Source: Variovorax flavidus
GTDB lineage: Bacteria > Pseudomonadota > Gammaproteobacteria > Burkholderiales > Burkholderiaceae_C
Assembly (NCBI RefSeq): GCF_030317145.1
Contig: NZ_JASZYE010000004.1
Coordinates: 248,001-312,000 of the forward strand
Reading direction: 5' to 3'
DNA: 64,000 bases
Shown: positions 51,465-63,202 of the stretch, piece after piece
Layout of the letters: each line of letters opens with the position of its first letter
Position numbering within the stretch: the stretch's first letter is position 1
Notes under the pieces: model-generated
What the model saw: only the letters and a program-made list of their open reading frames with translations
Database searches by the model: none
Told to the model about the DNA's origin: nothing
Made by a program: the position numbers and the translations under genes

Positions 51465-52541
51465 ATGCTCGTCACGCAACAACCCGTCTTCCGCAAGTTC
51501 TGGCATGCCGTCATGCCGCTGGCCGATCTGCAGCAGGGCCCCAGGCCCTTCACGCTGCTGGGCGAGAACATCGTTCTCTTTCTCGATGCCGAGGGCCAGC
51601 CCGCCGCGCTGCGCGACCGCTGCTGCCATCGCACGGCCAGGCTTTCGAAGGGCTGGTGCGTCGATGGCGAAGGCAAGGCCTGCGGGCAAGGTGCGATCCA
51701 GTGCGGCTACCACGGCTGGACCTACGATCGCCGCGGACAGGTGATCCGGATTCCTCAGTACGAGCCCGAGCGCAAGATCTCGCCCGAGTACAAGACCACG
51801 GCCTATCACTGCACCGCACGCTATGGCTATGCATGGGTGGCACTGGAGGAGCCCATCGCCGATATTCCCGCGATTCCCGAGTTCGCCGATCCGGCCTACC
51901 GCACCATCCACCAGTTCTACGAAGAATGGCAGACCAGCCCGATGCGCGCGCTGGAGAACTCCTTCGACAACTCGCACTTCAGCTTCGTGCACCGTGCCAC
52001 TTTCGGCGTGGCGGCCAGCCCCAAGCCGAGCAAGTACGAGCTGGTCGAGAACGACAGCGGCTTCTACGCCGAGACGGTGATCGAGGCGGTCAACCCGGCC
52101 AAGTTCCATGCGATCAGCGGCGTGACCGACCCGATCACCACCCGCCACATGCGCAACGCCTATTTCCTGCCGTTCTCGCGCCGGCTCGACATCGAATATC
52201 CCTCGGGCATTCGCCACATCATCATCAACTGCTTCACGCCCATCGACGACGGCCGCATGCAGCTGTGCCAATGGCTGTTCCGCAACGACACCGAGGCCGA
52301 TTGCGCGGCGCAGATGCTGATCGACTTCGACGAGGAGATCACCCGCGAGGACAAGGACATCCTCGAATCGACCGACCCCGATGCGCTGGTCGACACCCGC
52401 CGGCGCGGCGTCGAGTATTCGATGGAGTCCGACCGGCCCGGCATGCTGATCCGCAAGCACCTGATGCAGCTGCTGGCGAAGCACGGCGAGGCCGAGGTGC
52501 ATCGCGGCATGCGCGTCGTCCCACTTGCGCAGGCAGCCTGA
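51465..52541 (+). CDS. Rieske-type aromatic ring-hydroxylating oxygenase, alpha subunit
   Basis: A 358-residue oxygenase. The Rieske 2Fe-2S site is Cys53-x-His55 and Cys80-x2-His83 (QCGYHGW); the mononuclear iron region is ENSFDNSHFSFVHRATFG. AAGGAG stands eight bases before the ATG, which sets the start. It needs an electron donor; the reductase at 53232 lacks a ferredoxin domain, so the donor may be elsewhere. Divergent from the binding protein-deaminase operon under the shared inverted repeats, so it may act in the same catabolic route. Confidence 0.88.
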   Translation: MLVTQQPVFRKFWHAVMPLADLQQGPRPFTLLGENIVLFLDAEGQPAALRDRCCHRTARLSKGWCVDGEGKACGQGAIQCGYHGWTYDRRGQVIRIPQYEPERKISPEYKTTAYHCTARYGYAWVALEEPIADIPAIPEFADPAYRTIHQFYEEWQTSPMRALENSFDNSHFSFVHRATFGVAASPKPSKYELVENDSGFYAETVIEAVNPAKFHAISGVTDPITTRHMRNAYFLPFSRRLDIEYPSGIRHIIINCFTPIDDGRMQLCQWLFRNDTEADCAAQMLIDFDEEITREDKDILESTDPDALVDTRRRGVEYSMESDRPGMLIRKHLMQLLAKHGEAEVHRGMRVVPLAQAA

Positions 52542-52626
52542 AGGGGTAGCGCGAGTCCGCCCTACTGGCGCTGCCGGCTGACGGCGGCCGGCGCTACCAT
52601 CGAGCGCCAATCATCAGGAGTGCCCG

Positions 52627-53235
52627 ATGGCAACGCGTGGATTCACAGGACGCCGACCGACTGCCGCCTTTGCGCGCCGCCTGCCGCCCGGCCAGTTCGA
52701 GACAGACGACTTTCCGGTGTTGGCCAAGGGGCCGACGCCGCGCGTCGATCTCTCCACCTGGCGCTTCACCCTGAGCGATGGGCCGCGTCCCCTCGCGAGC
52801 TGGAGCTGGGCCGAGTTCGGGGCACTGCCTCGCACCGTCTGGGAGGGCGACATCCATTGCGTCACCAAGTGGTCCAAGTTCGACACCACGTGGGAAGGCG
52901 TGAGCATCGACGACCTGCTGGCCGCTGCAGGCGTCGCGCCGCCGACGGCCTACCTGCTGGCGCTCTCGCACGACGACTACGACACCAACGTGCCGGTGGC
53001 CGATCTCCTGGGCGGTCGCGCGATGGTCGCGACGCACTTCGACGGCAAGCCCCTGGACGCGGAGCACGGCGGACCGGCGCGATTGCTGGTGCCGCATCTC
53101 TATTTCTGGAAAAGCGCGAAATGGATCAAGGGCCTGCGCTTCACGCCGCGGGACGAGGCGGGCTTCTGGGAACTGCGCGGCTATCACATGTACGGTGATC
53201 CGTGGCGGCAGCAGCGCTATTCGGACGACCCATGA
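52627..53235 (+). CDS. Sulfite-oxidase-like molybdopterin oxidoreductase
   Basis: A 202-residue single-domain molybdenum enzyme. VWEGDIHCVTKWSKFDTTWE (71-90) contains Cys78, the expected Mo ligand; the rest matches the short YedY/MsrP-like family (VATHFDGKPLDAEHGGPARL, YFWKSAKWIKGL). No Tat signal is evident, so it is probably cytosolic. The next gene, an FAD/NAD reductase, overlaps it (ATGA) and is a plausible electron partner. The substrate is unknown. Confidence 0.85.
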   Translation: MATRGFTGRRPTAAFARRLPPGQFETDDFPVLAKGPTPRVDLSTWRFTLSDGPRPLASWSWAEFGALPRTVWEGDIHCVTKWSKFDTTWEGVSIDDLLAAAGVAPPTAYLLALSHDDYDTNVPVADLLGGRAMVATHFDGKPLDAEHGGPARLLVPHLYFWKSAKWIKGLRFTPRDEAGFWELRGYHMYGDPWRQQRYSDDP

Positions 53236-53978
53236 CTGCCGGCGAAGCCACGCCGTCGCGCTGGCATGAAGCGGAGATCGAGAAGGTGGTGCGGGCGACG
53301 CCACGCATCGTCAGCGTCTTCCTGAAAGCGCCGATCGCACGGCATGTCGCGGGCCAGCATCTCGACGTCCGACTCACTGCGCCCGATGGCTACGAGGCGC
53401 AGCGCAGCTATTCCATCGCGTCGGCACCGGGCGAGGCGCGCGTCGAACTCCTCATCGAGAAGCTCGACGATGGCGAGGTTTCGCCCTATTTCCACGAGGT
53501 GGCGCGAGCCGGCGATACCTTCGACGTGCGCGGTCCGCTCGGCGGGCATTTCATCTGGCGCGCGCAGGACGGCGGCCCTGTGCTGCTGGTGGCCGGTGGC
53601 TCCGGCATCGCACCCTTGATGGCCATCGTGCGCGACTGGGCGCGCGAGCGGGTCAAGGTGCCGCTCCTCCTCGCCTACTCGGTGCGCACGTGGGAAGAAC
53701 TGGCGTTCCGTGATGAGCTGATCGACCTCGAGGCGCGGCATCCGGACTTCCGATTCATCGTGACGACCACGCGCGGCCCCGAGCACCGCATCGGCGACCT
53801 GCACCGGAGGCTGAACGCCGCTTCCATCCGCGAGATCCTGACCCACTGGAAGCAGGCGGCGCGGCACGTGTACGTCTGCGGCTCCAACCGCTTCGTCGAA
53901 GCAGTGAGCGCCGGGCTGCTCGATGCATCATTGCCCGCAAGCATCATCCGCACCGAGCGCTACGGCGGCGCCGACTGA
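53232..53978 (+). CDS. Ferredoxin-reductase-type FAD/NAD(P)H oxidoreductase
   Basis: A 248-residue FNR-fold flavoprotein: RSYSIASAP (FAD), GPLGGHF, and LLVAGGSGIAPLMAIVRDW (NAD(P)H). It ends with HVYVCGSNRFVEAV and has no C-terminal 2Fe-2S domain, so it should pass electrons to a separate partner. The ATGA overlap with the molybdoenzyme gene suggests the two form one redox system. The start at 53232 follows from that overlap. Confidence 0.88.
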   Translation: MTAGEATPSRWHEAEIEKVVRATPRIVSVFLKAPIARHVAGQHLDVRLTAPDGYEAQRSYSIASAPGEARVELLIEKLDDGEVSPYFHEVARAGDTFDVRGPLGGHFIWRAQDGGPVLLVAGGSGIAPLMAIVRDWARERVKVPLLLAYSVRTWEELAFRDELIDLEARHPDFRFIVTTTRGPEHRIGDLHRRLNAASIREILTHWKQAARHVYVCGSNRFVEAVSAGLLDASLPASIIRTERYGGAD

Positions 53979-54006
53979 CCGCAACATTTTTCAAAGGAGA
54001 TTTCCC

Positions 54007-54405
54007 ATGAGCATCACCGTTCGACGCGACAGCATCACCGGCACCCGGCACACCGTGAAGGTGCGTGCGCACGAGATCCCGGTCGACGCGTCGCCGGAGG
54101 CCGGCGGCAAGGACGCGGGACCGTCGCCGCACGACCTCTACGATTCGTCGCTGGGGGCCTGCAAGGCGCTGACCGTGCTGGTCTATGCGCAGCGCAAGGG
54201 CATTCCGGTCGAGGACATCGAGGTCGTGGTCGAACGCGACGACAGCGAGGAACGCAAGGGCACCTATCGCCTCAGGACCTCGCTGCGCGTGACCGGCAAC
54301 CTGAGCGACGAGCAGCGCGCCGAGTTGCTCCGGGTGGCCGGAAAGTGTCCGCTTCACCGGCTGATGACCGAGGTGAAGACGGAGATCGAAACGGTGCTCG
54401 TGTGA
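54007..54405 (+). CDS. OsmC-family protein
   Basis: A 132-residue OsmC/Ohr-fold protein. The two redox cysteines are Cys52 (SSLGACKALTVLV) and Cys114 (AGKCPLHRL). It reduces organic hydroperoxides or related electrophiles. AAGGAG lies seven bases before the ATG. It follows the FAD reductase gene by 28 bases on the same strand. Confidence 0.88.
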   Translation: MSITVRRDSITGTRHTVKVRAHEIPVDASPEAGGKDAGPSPHDLYDSSLGACKALTVLVYAQRKGIPVEDIEVVVERDDSEERKGTYRLRTSLRVTGNLSDEQRAELLRVAGKCPLHRLMTEVKTEIETVLV

Positions 54406-54420
54406 GCGCCCGGGGACAGG

Positions 54421-54735
54421 CTAGCCCACGACCACTTCGCTGATCTGCAGCACCGGCTGGAGGTCCGTGTAGTTCGGAATGTCGCCCAGGATTTCCTTGG
54501 CATGCGGCCCGAAGGCGGCCTGAAAGGACTCGACGGAGTCGCAGAAGACGTGGCACATGCCGATATAGGTCGCCGGTTGACCCGGCGCGCCGCCCGCGAT
54601 GCCCTTGTCGATCGTGTAGGACCTGCAGGCATCGCCCATCCTGGCCTTGAGCAGCGGCATGTGCTTGTCGCGGTAGTACTCGTGATCGAAGCGCGCGCCG
54701 GGGGTGTTGGGGTACATCACACTGACCTTGATCAT
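54421..54735 (-). CDS. EthD-family (dimeric alpha/beta barrel) protein
   Basis: A 104-residue protein that starts IKVSVMYPNTPGARFDHEYY and continues with RDKHMPLLKARMGDACRSY, as in EthD-like proteins. AGGAG lies seven bases before the ATG. Members assist or catalyse steps in aromatic or ether degradation. It is the last gene of the NMT1-type transporter operon and convergent with osmC. Confidence 0.85.
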   Translation of the reverse strand: MIKVSVMYPNTPGARFDHEYYRDKHMPLLKARMGDACRSYTIDKGIAGGAPGQPATYIGMCHVFCDSVESFQAAFGPHAKEILGDIPNYTDLQPVLQISEVVVG

Positions 54736-54818
54736 GGCTTGTCTCCTTGTCGGGTTCGCGAGCATAGGAGATGCCGTCGCTGGAAACAAGGGCACCCCCC
54801 GAGCGCCCCTGTCGCCCG

Positions 54819-55589
54819 TTACTCGTTCTGCGAGCCGCGGTGCGCCCAGCCGGTCGTGTGCTTCTCGATGGCGCTGAAGAGCTCGTACATCAGCATCGCC
54901 ATCGCACCCACCGCCATCAAGCCCGCGAAGGCCAGGCCCATCTGCATGGCCGAGCCGGCCGAGATGAGCAGGTAGCCGATGCCCTCGTTGGCGGCCGTCA
55001 TCTCCGACACCGTGGTGCCGACGAAGGCCAGTGTGATCGCAACCTTGAGCGAGCCGTAGAAGTAAGGCATCGAACGCGGCAGGCCGATCTTCATCAGCAC
55101 GTCCCAGCGCTTGGCGCCGAGCACGCGCAGCACGTCTTCCAACTCGGGCTCCAGCGTCGCGAGGCCGGTCGCGATATTGACCATGATCGGGAAGAAGCTG
55201 ATGAGAAAGGCCGTCAGGATTGCCGGGCCGACGCCGATGCCGAACCACACCACCAGGATCGGCACGAAGGCCGCCTTGGGCAGCGCGTTGAAGGCCGTCA
55301 TCAGCGGGTACACCGCCGCGTAGGCGAGCCGCGAGCTGCCGATCACGAAGCCCAGCAGCACCCCCACCACGATCGCGATGCCGAAGCCCGCCATCGTGAC
55401 CCAGAAGGTGCGCCAGGCATGGCCCGCGATGATTTCCTTGAATTCCCAGAACTGCGTCCAGATGCGCCACGGGCTCGGAAAGATGAACTCCGAGACACCG
55501 AAGCCCGAGCAGATGATCTGCCACAGCACGATGACCGCCGTCAGCAGGAGCCATGGCGACCAGCGTTCGATTTGCTTGTTGTTTTTCAT
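54819..55589 (-). CDS. NMT1/TauT-type ABC transporter permease
   Basis: A 256-residue inner-membrane permease of the SsuC/TauC group, with six TM helices and the EAA-type loop VLGAKRWDVLMKIGLPRSMP. It starts seven bases after the ATPase stop. It forms the channel for the substrate bound by the protein at 56442-57470. Confidence 0.92.
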   Translation of the reverse strand: MKNNKQIERWSPWLLLTAVIVLWQIICSGFGVSEFIFPSPWRIWTQFWEFKEIIAGHAWRTFWVTMAGFGIAIVVGVLLGFVIGSSRLAYAAVYPLMTAFNALPKAAFVPILVVWFGIGVGPAILTAFLISFFPIMVNIATGLATLEPELEDVLRVLGAKRWDVLMKIGLPRSMPYFYGSLKVAITLAFVGTTVSEMTAANEGIGYLLISAGSAMQMGLAFAGLMAVGAMAMLMYELFSAIEKHTTGWAHRGSQNE

Positions 55590-55596
55590 GAAGGGC

Positions 55597-56442
55597 TTAC
55601 TGCGGGATCGCGACGGGCGCCGATGCGGCGCCCGTGTTGCTGCGGATGGCGCCGATGTGACTGCGCAGTTCGAGCACGATGTCGGTGAACTCCTTGGTGT
55701 AAGTCAGTTCCAGCTCGCGCGGGCGCGGGAGTTCGATCTCGCGTTTCACGACGAAGCGGCCGGGGCTCTTGCTCATCACGTAGACCGTGTCGGCCAGGAA
55801 CACCGATTCGCGCAGGTCGTGCGTGACCAGGATCACGTTGAACTGCTGCTCGGTCCAGAGGTCGCGCAGGATGCACCACAGCTCCTCGCGCGTGAACGCA
55901 TCGAGCGCGCCAAAGGGCTCGTCGAGCAGCAGCATCTTGGGCTCGTGGATGAGCGCGCGGCAGATGCTCGCGCGCTGCTGCATGCCGCCGGAGAGCTGCC
56001 ACGGGAACTTGTCCTCGTAGCCGCCAAGGCCGACCTTCTGCAGCAGCCTGCGCGCCCGCTCGACGTATTCCTTGCGCTTGGCCTTGAAGGTCGAGCGATA
56101 AGGCTCGACGATCTCCAGCGGCAGCAGGACGTTGTCGACCGTCGTGCGCCAAGGCAGAAGCGATGGCGCCTGGAAGGCCATGCCCGAGATCTTCAGCGGC
56201 CCGGTAACGGGCTCGCCGTCGATCCTGATCTTGCCCATCGACGGCATCTTGAGACCCGTCGTGAGCTTCATGAAGGTCGACTTGCCGCAACCCGAAGGCC
56301 CGACGATGGCAATGAATTCCCCGCGCTTCACCTGCAGGTCGATGGCCTCGACCGCGAAGTGGTTGGCGCGAAGCAGTTCCTCGTTGTAGGCGAGCCAGAC
56401 GTCCTGGAAATCGACGAAGGGCGCTGTCTGCGTTTCCCCCAT
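55597..56442 (-). CDS. NMT1/TauT-type ABC transporter ATP-binding protein
   Basis: A 281-residue ABC ATPase: Walker A GPSGCGKST, signature QLSGGMQQRASICRAL and Walker B MLLLDEPFGALD. The ATG at 56442 overlaps the stop of the binding-protein gene by one base (TGATG). The longer upstream frame is a shadow of that gene. Confidence 0.92.
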   Translation of the reverse strand: MGETQTAPFVDFQDVWLAYNEELLRANHFAVEAIDLQVKRGEFIAIVGPSGCGKSTFMKLTTGLKMPSMGKIRIDGEPVTGPLKISGMAFQAPSLLPWRTTVDNVLLPLEIVEPYRSTFKAKRKEYVERARRLLQKVGLGGYEDKFPWQLSGGMQQRASICRALIHEPKMLLLDEPFGALDAFTREELWCILRDLWTEQQFNVILVTHDLRESVFLADTVYVMSKSPGRFVVKREIELPRPRELELTYTKEFTDIVLELRSHIGAIRSNTGAASAPVAIPQ

Positions 56443-57470
56443 CACTTGCGGAGGATGTTCAGCTCGGCGCTGGTGGGCAGCATGGCGCCGTTCCACACCG
56501 CGTCGGGGTTCACGCGGGTCTTGGTCGCGAAGGCATCGGACACTTGCGACGCCATCAGGGACAGGCGGCCGGCGTTGACCTGGCCGAAGCCTTCGGCGCG
56601 CGCATCGGGCGTGTTGACCACGGTGTCGATCGCGAGCTTGAGGCGGCGCGTCTCCAGTTCGCTGTTGACGATGCCGTCACGTGCCTTGATGGATTCGATG
56701 GCGACCGCCGGGCTGGCGATCACTTCCTTGGCGCCCTTCGTGAAGGCCAGCAGGAAGGCCTTCACCGCGGCCGGGTTCTCCTTGATGAGCTTGGGCGAGG
56801 CGATGATGGCGTTGCCGTAGAGCTTCACGCCGAAGTCGGGGTAGGGGAGGATGACCACGTCGGCCGTCTTGGCGCCGCGTGCTTCGAGATTCAGCAACGA
56901 GGTGAAGGTGAAGCCGGTGATGGCGTCGATGTCGCCGCGCATCAGCATGGTCTCGCGCAGGGTCGGGTCCATCGCGGTCCAGTTCACCGCGCCGACGTTG
57001 TTGGCCTTGGCGAAGATCGGGAACGAGCGACGGCCCGCATCGAACACCGGCGCACCGAGCTTCTTGCCGGTGAGGTCGGCAGGCTTGGTGATGCCGCTCT
57101 TCTTGAGCGCCATGACCGACGCCGGCGTGTTGTTGTAGACCATCATGACCGCGACCGGCTTGTTCGGACTGTCGGGGTTGTTGGCATGGAATTCCATCAG
57201 CGCCGCCAGGTCGGCGAAGCCCATGTCGTAAGCGCCCGATGCCACGCGCGTGACCGCGCCGCCGGAGCCGTTGCCGGCGTCGACCGTCACGTCGAGGCCA
57301 CTGGCCTTGAAGTAACCCTTGGCGGCGGGGTGGGTGAAGAAGGCGCCGGGCCCCTCGAAGCGCCAGTCGAGCTGGAACTTGATCGGCGTGGTCTGGGCGT
57401 GGGCGGTGCTCAGGCCAAAACTCAAAGCCGATGCGGCGAGGAAAGTCTGGATCAGTTGGCGCTTGTTCAT
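56442..57470 (-). CDS. NMT1/TauT-type ABC substrate-binding protein
   Basis: A 342-residue periplasmic protein. The signal peptide (KRQLIQTFLAASALSFGLS, then AHAQ) fixes the ATG at 57470. FQLDWRFEGPGAFFTHPAAK, GLDVTVDAGNGSGGAVTRV and LYGNAIIASPKLI align with the orphan protein at 50089-51120. First gene of the operon binding protein-ATPase-permease-EthD. The ligand is unknown; it is not obviously a taurine or thiamine-precursor transporter. Confidence 0.9.
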   Translation of the reverse strand: MNKRQLIQTFLAASALSFGLSTAHAQTTPIKFQLDWRFEGPGAFFTHPAAKGYFKASGLDVTVDAGNGSGGAVTRVASGAYDMGFADLAALMEFHANNPDSPNKPVAVMMVYNNTPASVMALKKSGITKPADLTGKKLGAPVFDAGRRSFPIFAKANNVGAVNWTAMDPTLRETMLMRGDIDAITGFTFTSLLNLEARGAKTADVVILPYPDFGVKLYGNAIIASPKLIKENPAAVKAFLLAFTKGAKEVIASPAVAIESIKARDGIVNSELETRRLKLAIDTVVNTPDARAEGFGQVNAGRLSLMASQVSDAFATKTRVNPDAVWNGAMLPTSAELNILRK

Positions 57471-57617
57471 GCAGGAGGATTCCGTGAAAGGTGGATGCAC
57501 GGGATTCAAGCAAAAACGGTGCCGGCACGCGATTGGTGCGAACCCTTCCGATGAGCCAATGGGGTGCATGGCGGAAGGATGGCGCAGGGCCGTCGCAGGC
57601 GACAGCCGAACGTGACA

Positions 57618-57648
57618 ACGCCCCGGCGCGTGCACCGCGACGGGGCGT
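57618..57648. terminator. Terminator-like hairpin after maeB
   Basis: ACGCCCCG and CGGGGCGT pair around a 15-base loop, a strong GC stem 17 bases after the maeB stop. The T-rich tail (CTCTTTT) is on the plus strand, so it is weak as a minus-strand terminator, but no other candidate for maeB is visible. Confidence 0.5.
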
Positions 57649-57664
57649 CTCTTTTGGTGCGGGC

Positions 57665-59965
<2,301 letters not shown>

Positions 59966-60100
59966 CAGTGTCTCCTTGCTTCTTGGCTCAGGAGAGAGGC
60001 TACCCCAAAGTTCGGTGATGCAGGGGGGAAGCGATTGGTATTCGCTCTGCATTGGGGGTGCTTTGTTCATCCCTGGAACGCGGGTTCAGGAAGTTCGCGT

Positions 60101-63100
60101 TCAGAGCCCGCCCAGCAGCCGCGACAGCCATGCGGCCACCAGCGAGGTGCTGCCGATTGCAGCGAAGGGGATCAGCATGGCGGTGAACATGGTCCGTTCC
60201 CAGAAGGGGGCGAAAGCGCCTTCGTCCAGCGCGGCGACCTTGGCGCGAAAGAAGTTGAGCTGGTCGATGGTCGCCGTCGGCTTTTCCGAAGACGCGGCAG
60301 GCGGGCCCTTCGCGCGCATCAAGGCGGCGTCGATCTTGCAGAGAATGCGGGTGCGCGCTTGCGCCGCCGCGCGGTTGAGCGACCATGCGCAGAAAACCGC
60401 CACCACCACGCCGATCAGGGCCAGGATCACGGGCCCGATCGGAATGCGCTGGGCACCGAAGAAGCCGCTGGTCGAGAGCATCAGAAGCGACGGGATGAGG
60501 AACGGGTAGTAGACGAGGCCTGCGACCGCCTTGGTCCGCCGGACGATGAACTGCAATTCGATCCAGCTGGGCAGCAACTCGCCCGGTACATTGGCCAGCT
60601 CCCTGAACTTGTCCAGTGTGGCCTGCGGCCAGGTCCGGATGGCGTCGTCCAGGTGATCGACGAAGTTCGTACAGGCCACCACGGTGTCGACAACGAACAG
60701 TACGACGAAACCCATCATCGTCAGGACGACGAGTTCCAGCCAGACATGAACGGAGCGGGAGACAGCGCCGCGAGACGGAAAAAGGCTTTTATCCCCGAAG
60801 GCCTCCAACAACAGCCATCCGGCGAGGAATACCATCACCAATGCGCCACCGGTACGGACGGATCGCGCGAGGAGCGAATTCTGTCGAACGTAGTCTCGCC
60901 AGAAGAGCTTTGCAGGGAGCGAAGGGTCGGCATTGTCCTGCTCCGCGGCGACGACTTGATGCCTGCTTCCCCCGAGATCAAGGTCATGGCCGATGTCGTC
61001 GAGATTCTCCGCCAGCTTCGCCTGGCCGCGCAGCAACAGGTAGACGCACAGCAGGATCGTGAAGGCGCGGATCGTCTCGGTGGGCCAAAGGCTAATCCCC
61101 TCGAAGGCCACCAGCGGACTGGCATCGGTCGTAAGCCATCCCGCGAATTGGACCCACCGCGAGGTGAGCCAGAGCGGCAATGCGACCTGGAGCAGAAGTA
61201 CGAAGCCCCCGGTCGCCGCGATGCGGAAATGCGTCGGCCTGTCCTTCGGGAGGCTCAGGATCGCCTGTCTTGCGCTTCGCAACATCATCAGCGGCGTCAG
61301 CCACAGGCTTAGGACGACCAACGAAAAGAACATGAACAGCGTGAGTGAGCGCAGGGCCGGGAAGCGCGCGGACCCCGGAGGGTGCACGTTGGTGCACTTT
61401 GTCAGGTCGTATTCGCAACCCCTGGCGTCGACGTCTGGCGCCGGATCGGAGAAATCGAAAGCCGCGGTTCGCCCGATCTCGAAGACGCGCGGCTTGCCGA
61501 ACCACGTGTTGGCGTGCGACTGCGCAATCCCGGCGTTCCTCTGGCGCGCACTCTGCCCTTCGGTGACCGCGAGCATGGTGCTGAGGTACACCGAGGTCTG
61601 GTAGCTGTCACGGAAGGGCGGGGCGCCGCCCTGGAATTCGTCGCTCAGTCGCAGTCCATAGTTGGAGGCGACGATCATGTTGCGCGTCCAGCCCTGTTCG
61701 CGCGGGTGCAGGAAGCGGGCATCGATGTCGGTCGTGAAGAAGACCACGTCGGGGAATTCCGGCTTCAGCGCCTGAAGCACCAGCAGCTTGTCATGAACGT
61801 CCGTGCCGAGCACGCCGATCGCACGCAGACCGCCCCGGTCATCCGCGCTTTCCCGACGCAATTCGCTGTCGCGCTCGCGCAGTCGGACCGCGATCCGTCG
61901 CAGGTAATCGAACTGCTGCTGGCCGGCAGCAAGTTCGGTGAACACCGCTTCCTCGACGCCGTTGGGGTTCTTGGCGGCCTGCGCCGCCCGTGGCGCGGCC
62001 TCGGGCCGCTGCGCAGAGGTGCCGTCGGTCGGCAGTTCGCCATCGAGGCCTCGCAGGTAGTCGAAGCTGTCGATGCAGAAGCCATCGGCCGCGCTCCGGT
62101 TGCCGAACTCACCCAACATGCTGCGTGCGTACAGCGTGTCCCTCTCGGCGACGATCGCGATGCGGCTCAGCGGGGCCTTTCCGTTCTTCCGATGGAGCGC
62201 GCAGGGGTCTTGCTCCTGCGCCACTTTCGAGTTCGCCGGCGACCGGGGCACCACGCCCCGGAGCTTGAGTTCCTGGATCAATGCATCGGCAAGCGCATCA
62301 TCATTGCCAATGGTCCGCACCAGCGAGACGCCAGCCTTCTTGGAGTCAAAGAAGCTACTCAGTGACTTTGGGCGATCGGGAGGTTCTCGGACGTCTTCCA
62401 GCAAGCGTTTGTCGGTGGCGGTCGCGAAGGGCGAATAGAAGCGCAGTGACGTTGCCTTCTGCTGCGGGAGATTCGACTTTTCCGTCTCGTCGATCAAAGC
62501 CTTCAAGCCGTCCGATCCGAAAGGACCGATCACCCGCCAAGTCTTGGTTGTGCTGTGCAAGGTCGCCTTCAATGCCGTCAGCTGGCAGATAGGCTCGGCG
62601 CCGAAATCTTCGGTGCTCAGCCACATGACCAGGACCCGCGGCTTCAAGTCGACTTTGGCGCTGGCACCCGCGACCGGAGGCCGGTACCACTCGAAGGGGA
62701 TCGGCGCCGGCGCGCTCTGGGTCGCGCCGGCCTTGTCGCCGCAAGACGCGAGCTTGGGAATGAAGTAACCCAGCCGCTCCGATCGCTCCGAGACCAGGTG
62801 TTTCGCATTGAGCCCGGCGATCACCGCGTAGCGCATTCGTCGGCGAGTCTCTCCATCTTCGGAATAGGGCCTGTCAGGAACCAGCGCGACGATTATTTCG
62901 GTGGGCCCGGCGGCGATCAATTCGCCGAGCTTGTCCGTCGGCACCTGACCGTCTTCCTGCTTGTTTGCGCTGCCGCCGTTCTTCCGGACCGCGGAGCGAT
63001 GCTTTTCGATGGCTGCGAAGGGATCCTGCCATGACCTGGCGTTGATCTCCTGTGGCGAAAGATGCTGGGGCTCGTTGACTGGCAGCCGCGTGTTTTCGAG

Positions 63101-63202
63101 GGGCGTGCTCTGGACAAAGATCACCCCTGCGACGGCGAGCCCCACGACGAGCACCCGACTGTCCGACAGGCTCTTGAATCCGAACTTCGAATCCTTGTCC
63201 AT
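60101..63202 (-). CDS. Large membrane protein with a periplasmic binding-protein-like domain
   Basis: A 1033-residue protein without a recognised family. One TM helix near residues 16-33 is followed by a long extracytoplasmic region (34-615). That region has the rhythm of a type-1 periplasmic-binding fold: WRVIGPFGSDGLKALIDE, RIAIVAERDTLYARSMLGE, AIGVLGTDVHDKLLVLQALK and VVFFTTDIDARFL. The C-terminal part (616-1033) has about eight TM helices with a ~100-residue cytosolic loop (725-780) and a further amphipathic loop (846-895). GGAGG six bases before the ATG at 63202 sets the start. It could be a receptor-transporter or signal transducer. Divergent from the uracil-DNA-glycosylase-like gene. 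Confidence 0.65.
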   Translation of the reverse strand: MDKDSKFGFKSLSDSRVLVVGLAVAGVIFVQSTPLENTRLPVNEPQHLSPQEINARSWQDPFAAIEKHRSAVRKNGGSANKQEDGQVPTDKLGELIAAGPTEIIVALVPDRPYSEDGETRRRMRYAVIAGLNAKHLVSERSERLGYFIPKLASCGDKAGATQSAPAPIPFEWYRPPVAGASAKVDLKPRVLVMWLSTEDFGAEPICQLTALKATLHSTTKTWRVIGPFGSDGLKALIDETEKSNLPQQKATSLRFYSPFATATDKRLLEDVREPPDRPKSLSSFFDSKKAGVSLVRTIGNDDALADALIQELKLRGVVPRSPANSKVAQEQDPCALHRKNGKAPLSRIAIVAERDTLYARSMLGEFGNRSAADGFCIDSFDYLRGLDGELPTDGTSAQRPEAAPRAAQAAKNPNGVEEAVFTELAAGQQQFDYLRRIAVRLRERDSELRRESADDRGGLRAIGVLGTDVHDKLLVLQALKPEFPDVVFFTTDIDARFLHPREQGWTRNMIVASNYGLRLSDEFQGGAPPFRDSYQTSVYLSTMLAVTEGQSARQRNAGIAQSHANTWFGKPRVFEIGRTAAFDFSDPAPDVDARGCEYDLTKCTNVHPPGSARFPALRSLTLFMFFSLVVLSLWLTPLMMLRSARQAILSLPKDRPTHFRIAATGGFVLLLQVALPLWLTSRWVQFAGWLTTDASPLVAFEGISLWPTETIRAFTILLCVYLLLRGQAKLAENLDDIGHDLDLGGSRHQVVAAEQDNADPSLPAKLFWRDYVRQNSLLARSVRTGGALVMVFLAGWLLLEAFGDKSLFPSRGAVSRSVHVWLELVVLTMMGFVVLFVVDTVVACTNFVDHLDDAIRTWPQATLDKFRELANVPGELLPSWIELQFIVRRTKAVAGLVYYPFLIPSLLMLSTSGFFGAQRIPIGPVILALIGVVVAVFCAWSLNRAAAQARTRILCKIDAALMRAKGPPAASSEKPTATIDQLNFFRAKVAALDEGAFAPFWERTMFTAMLIPFAAIGSTSLVAAWLSRLLGGL

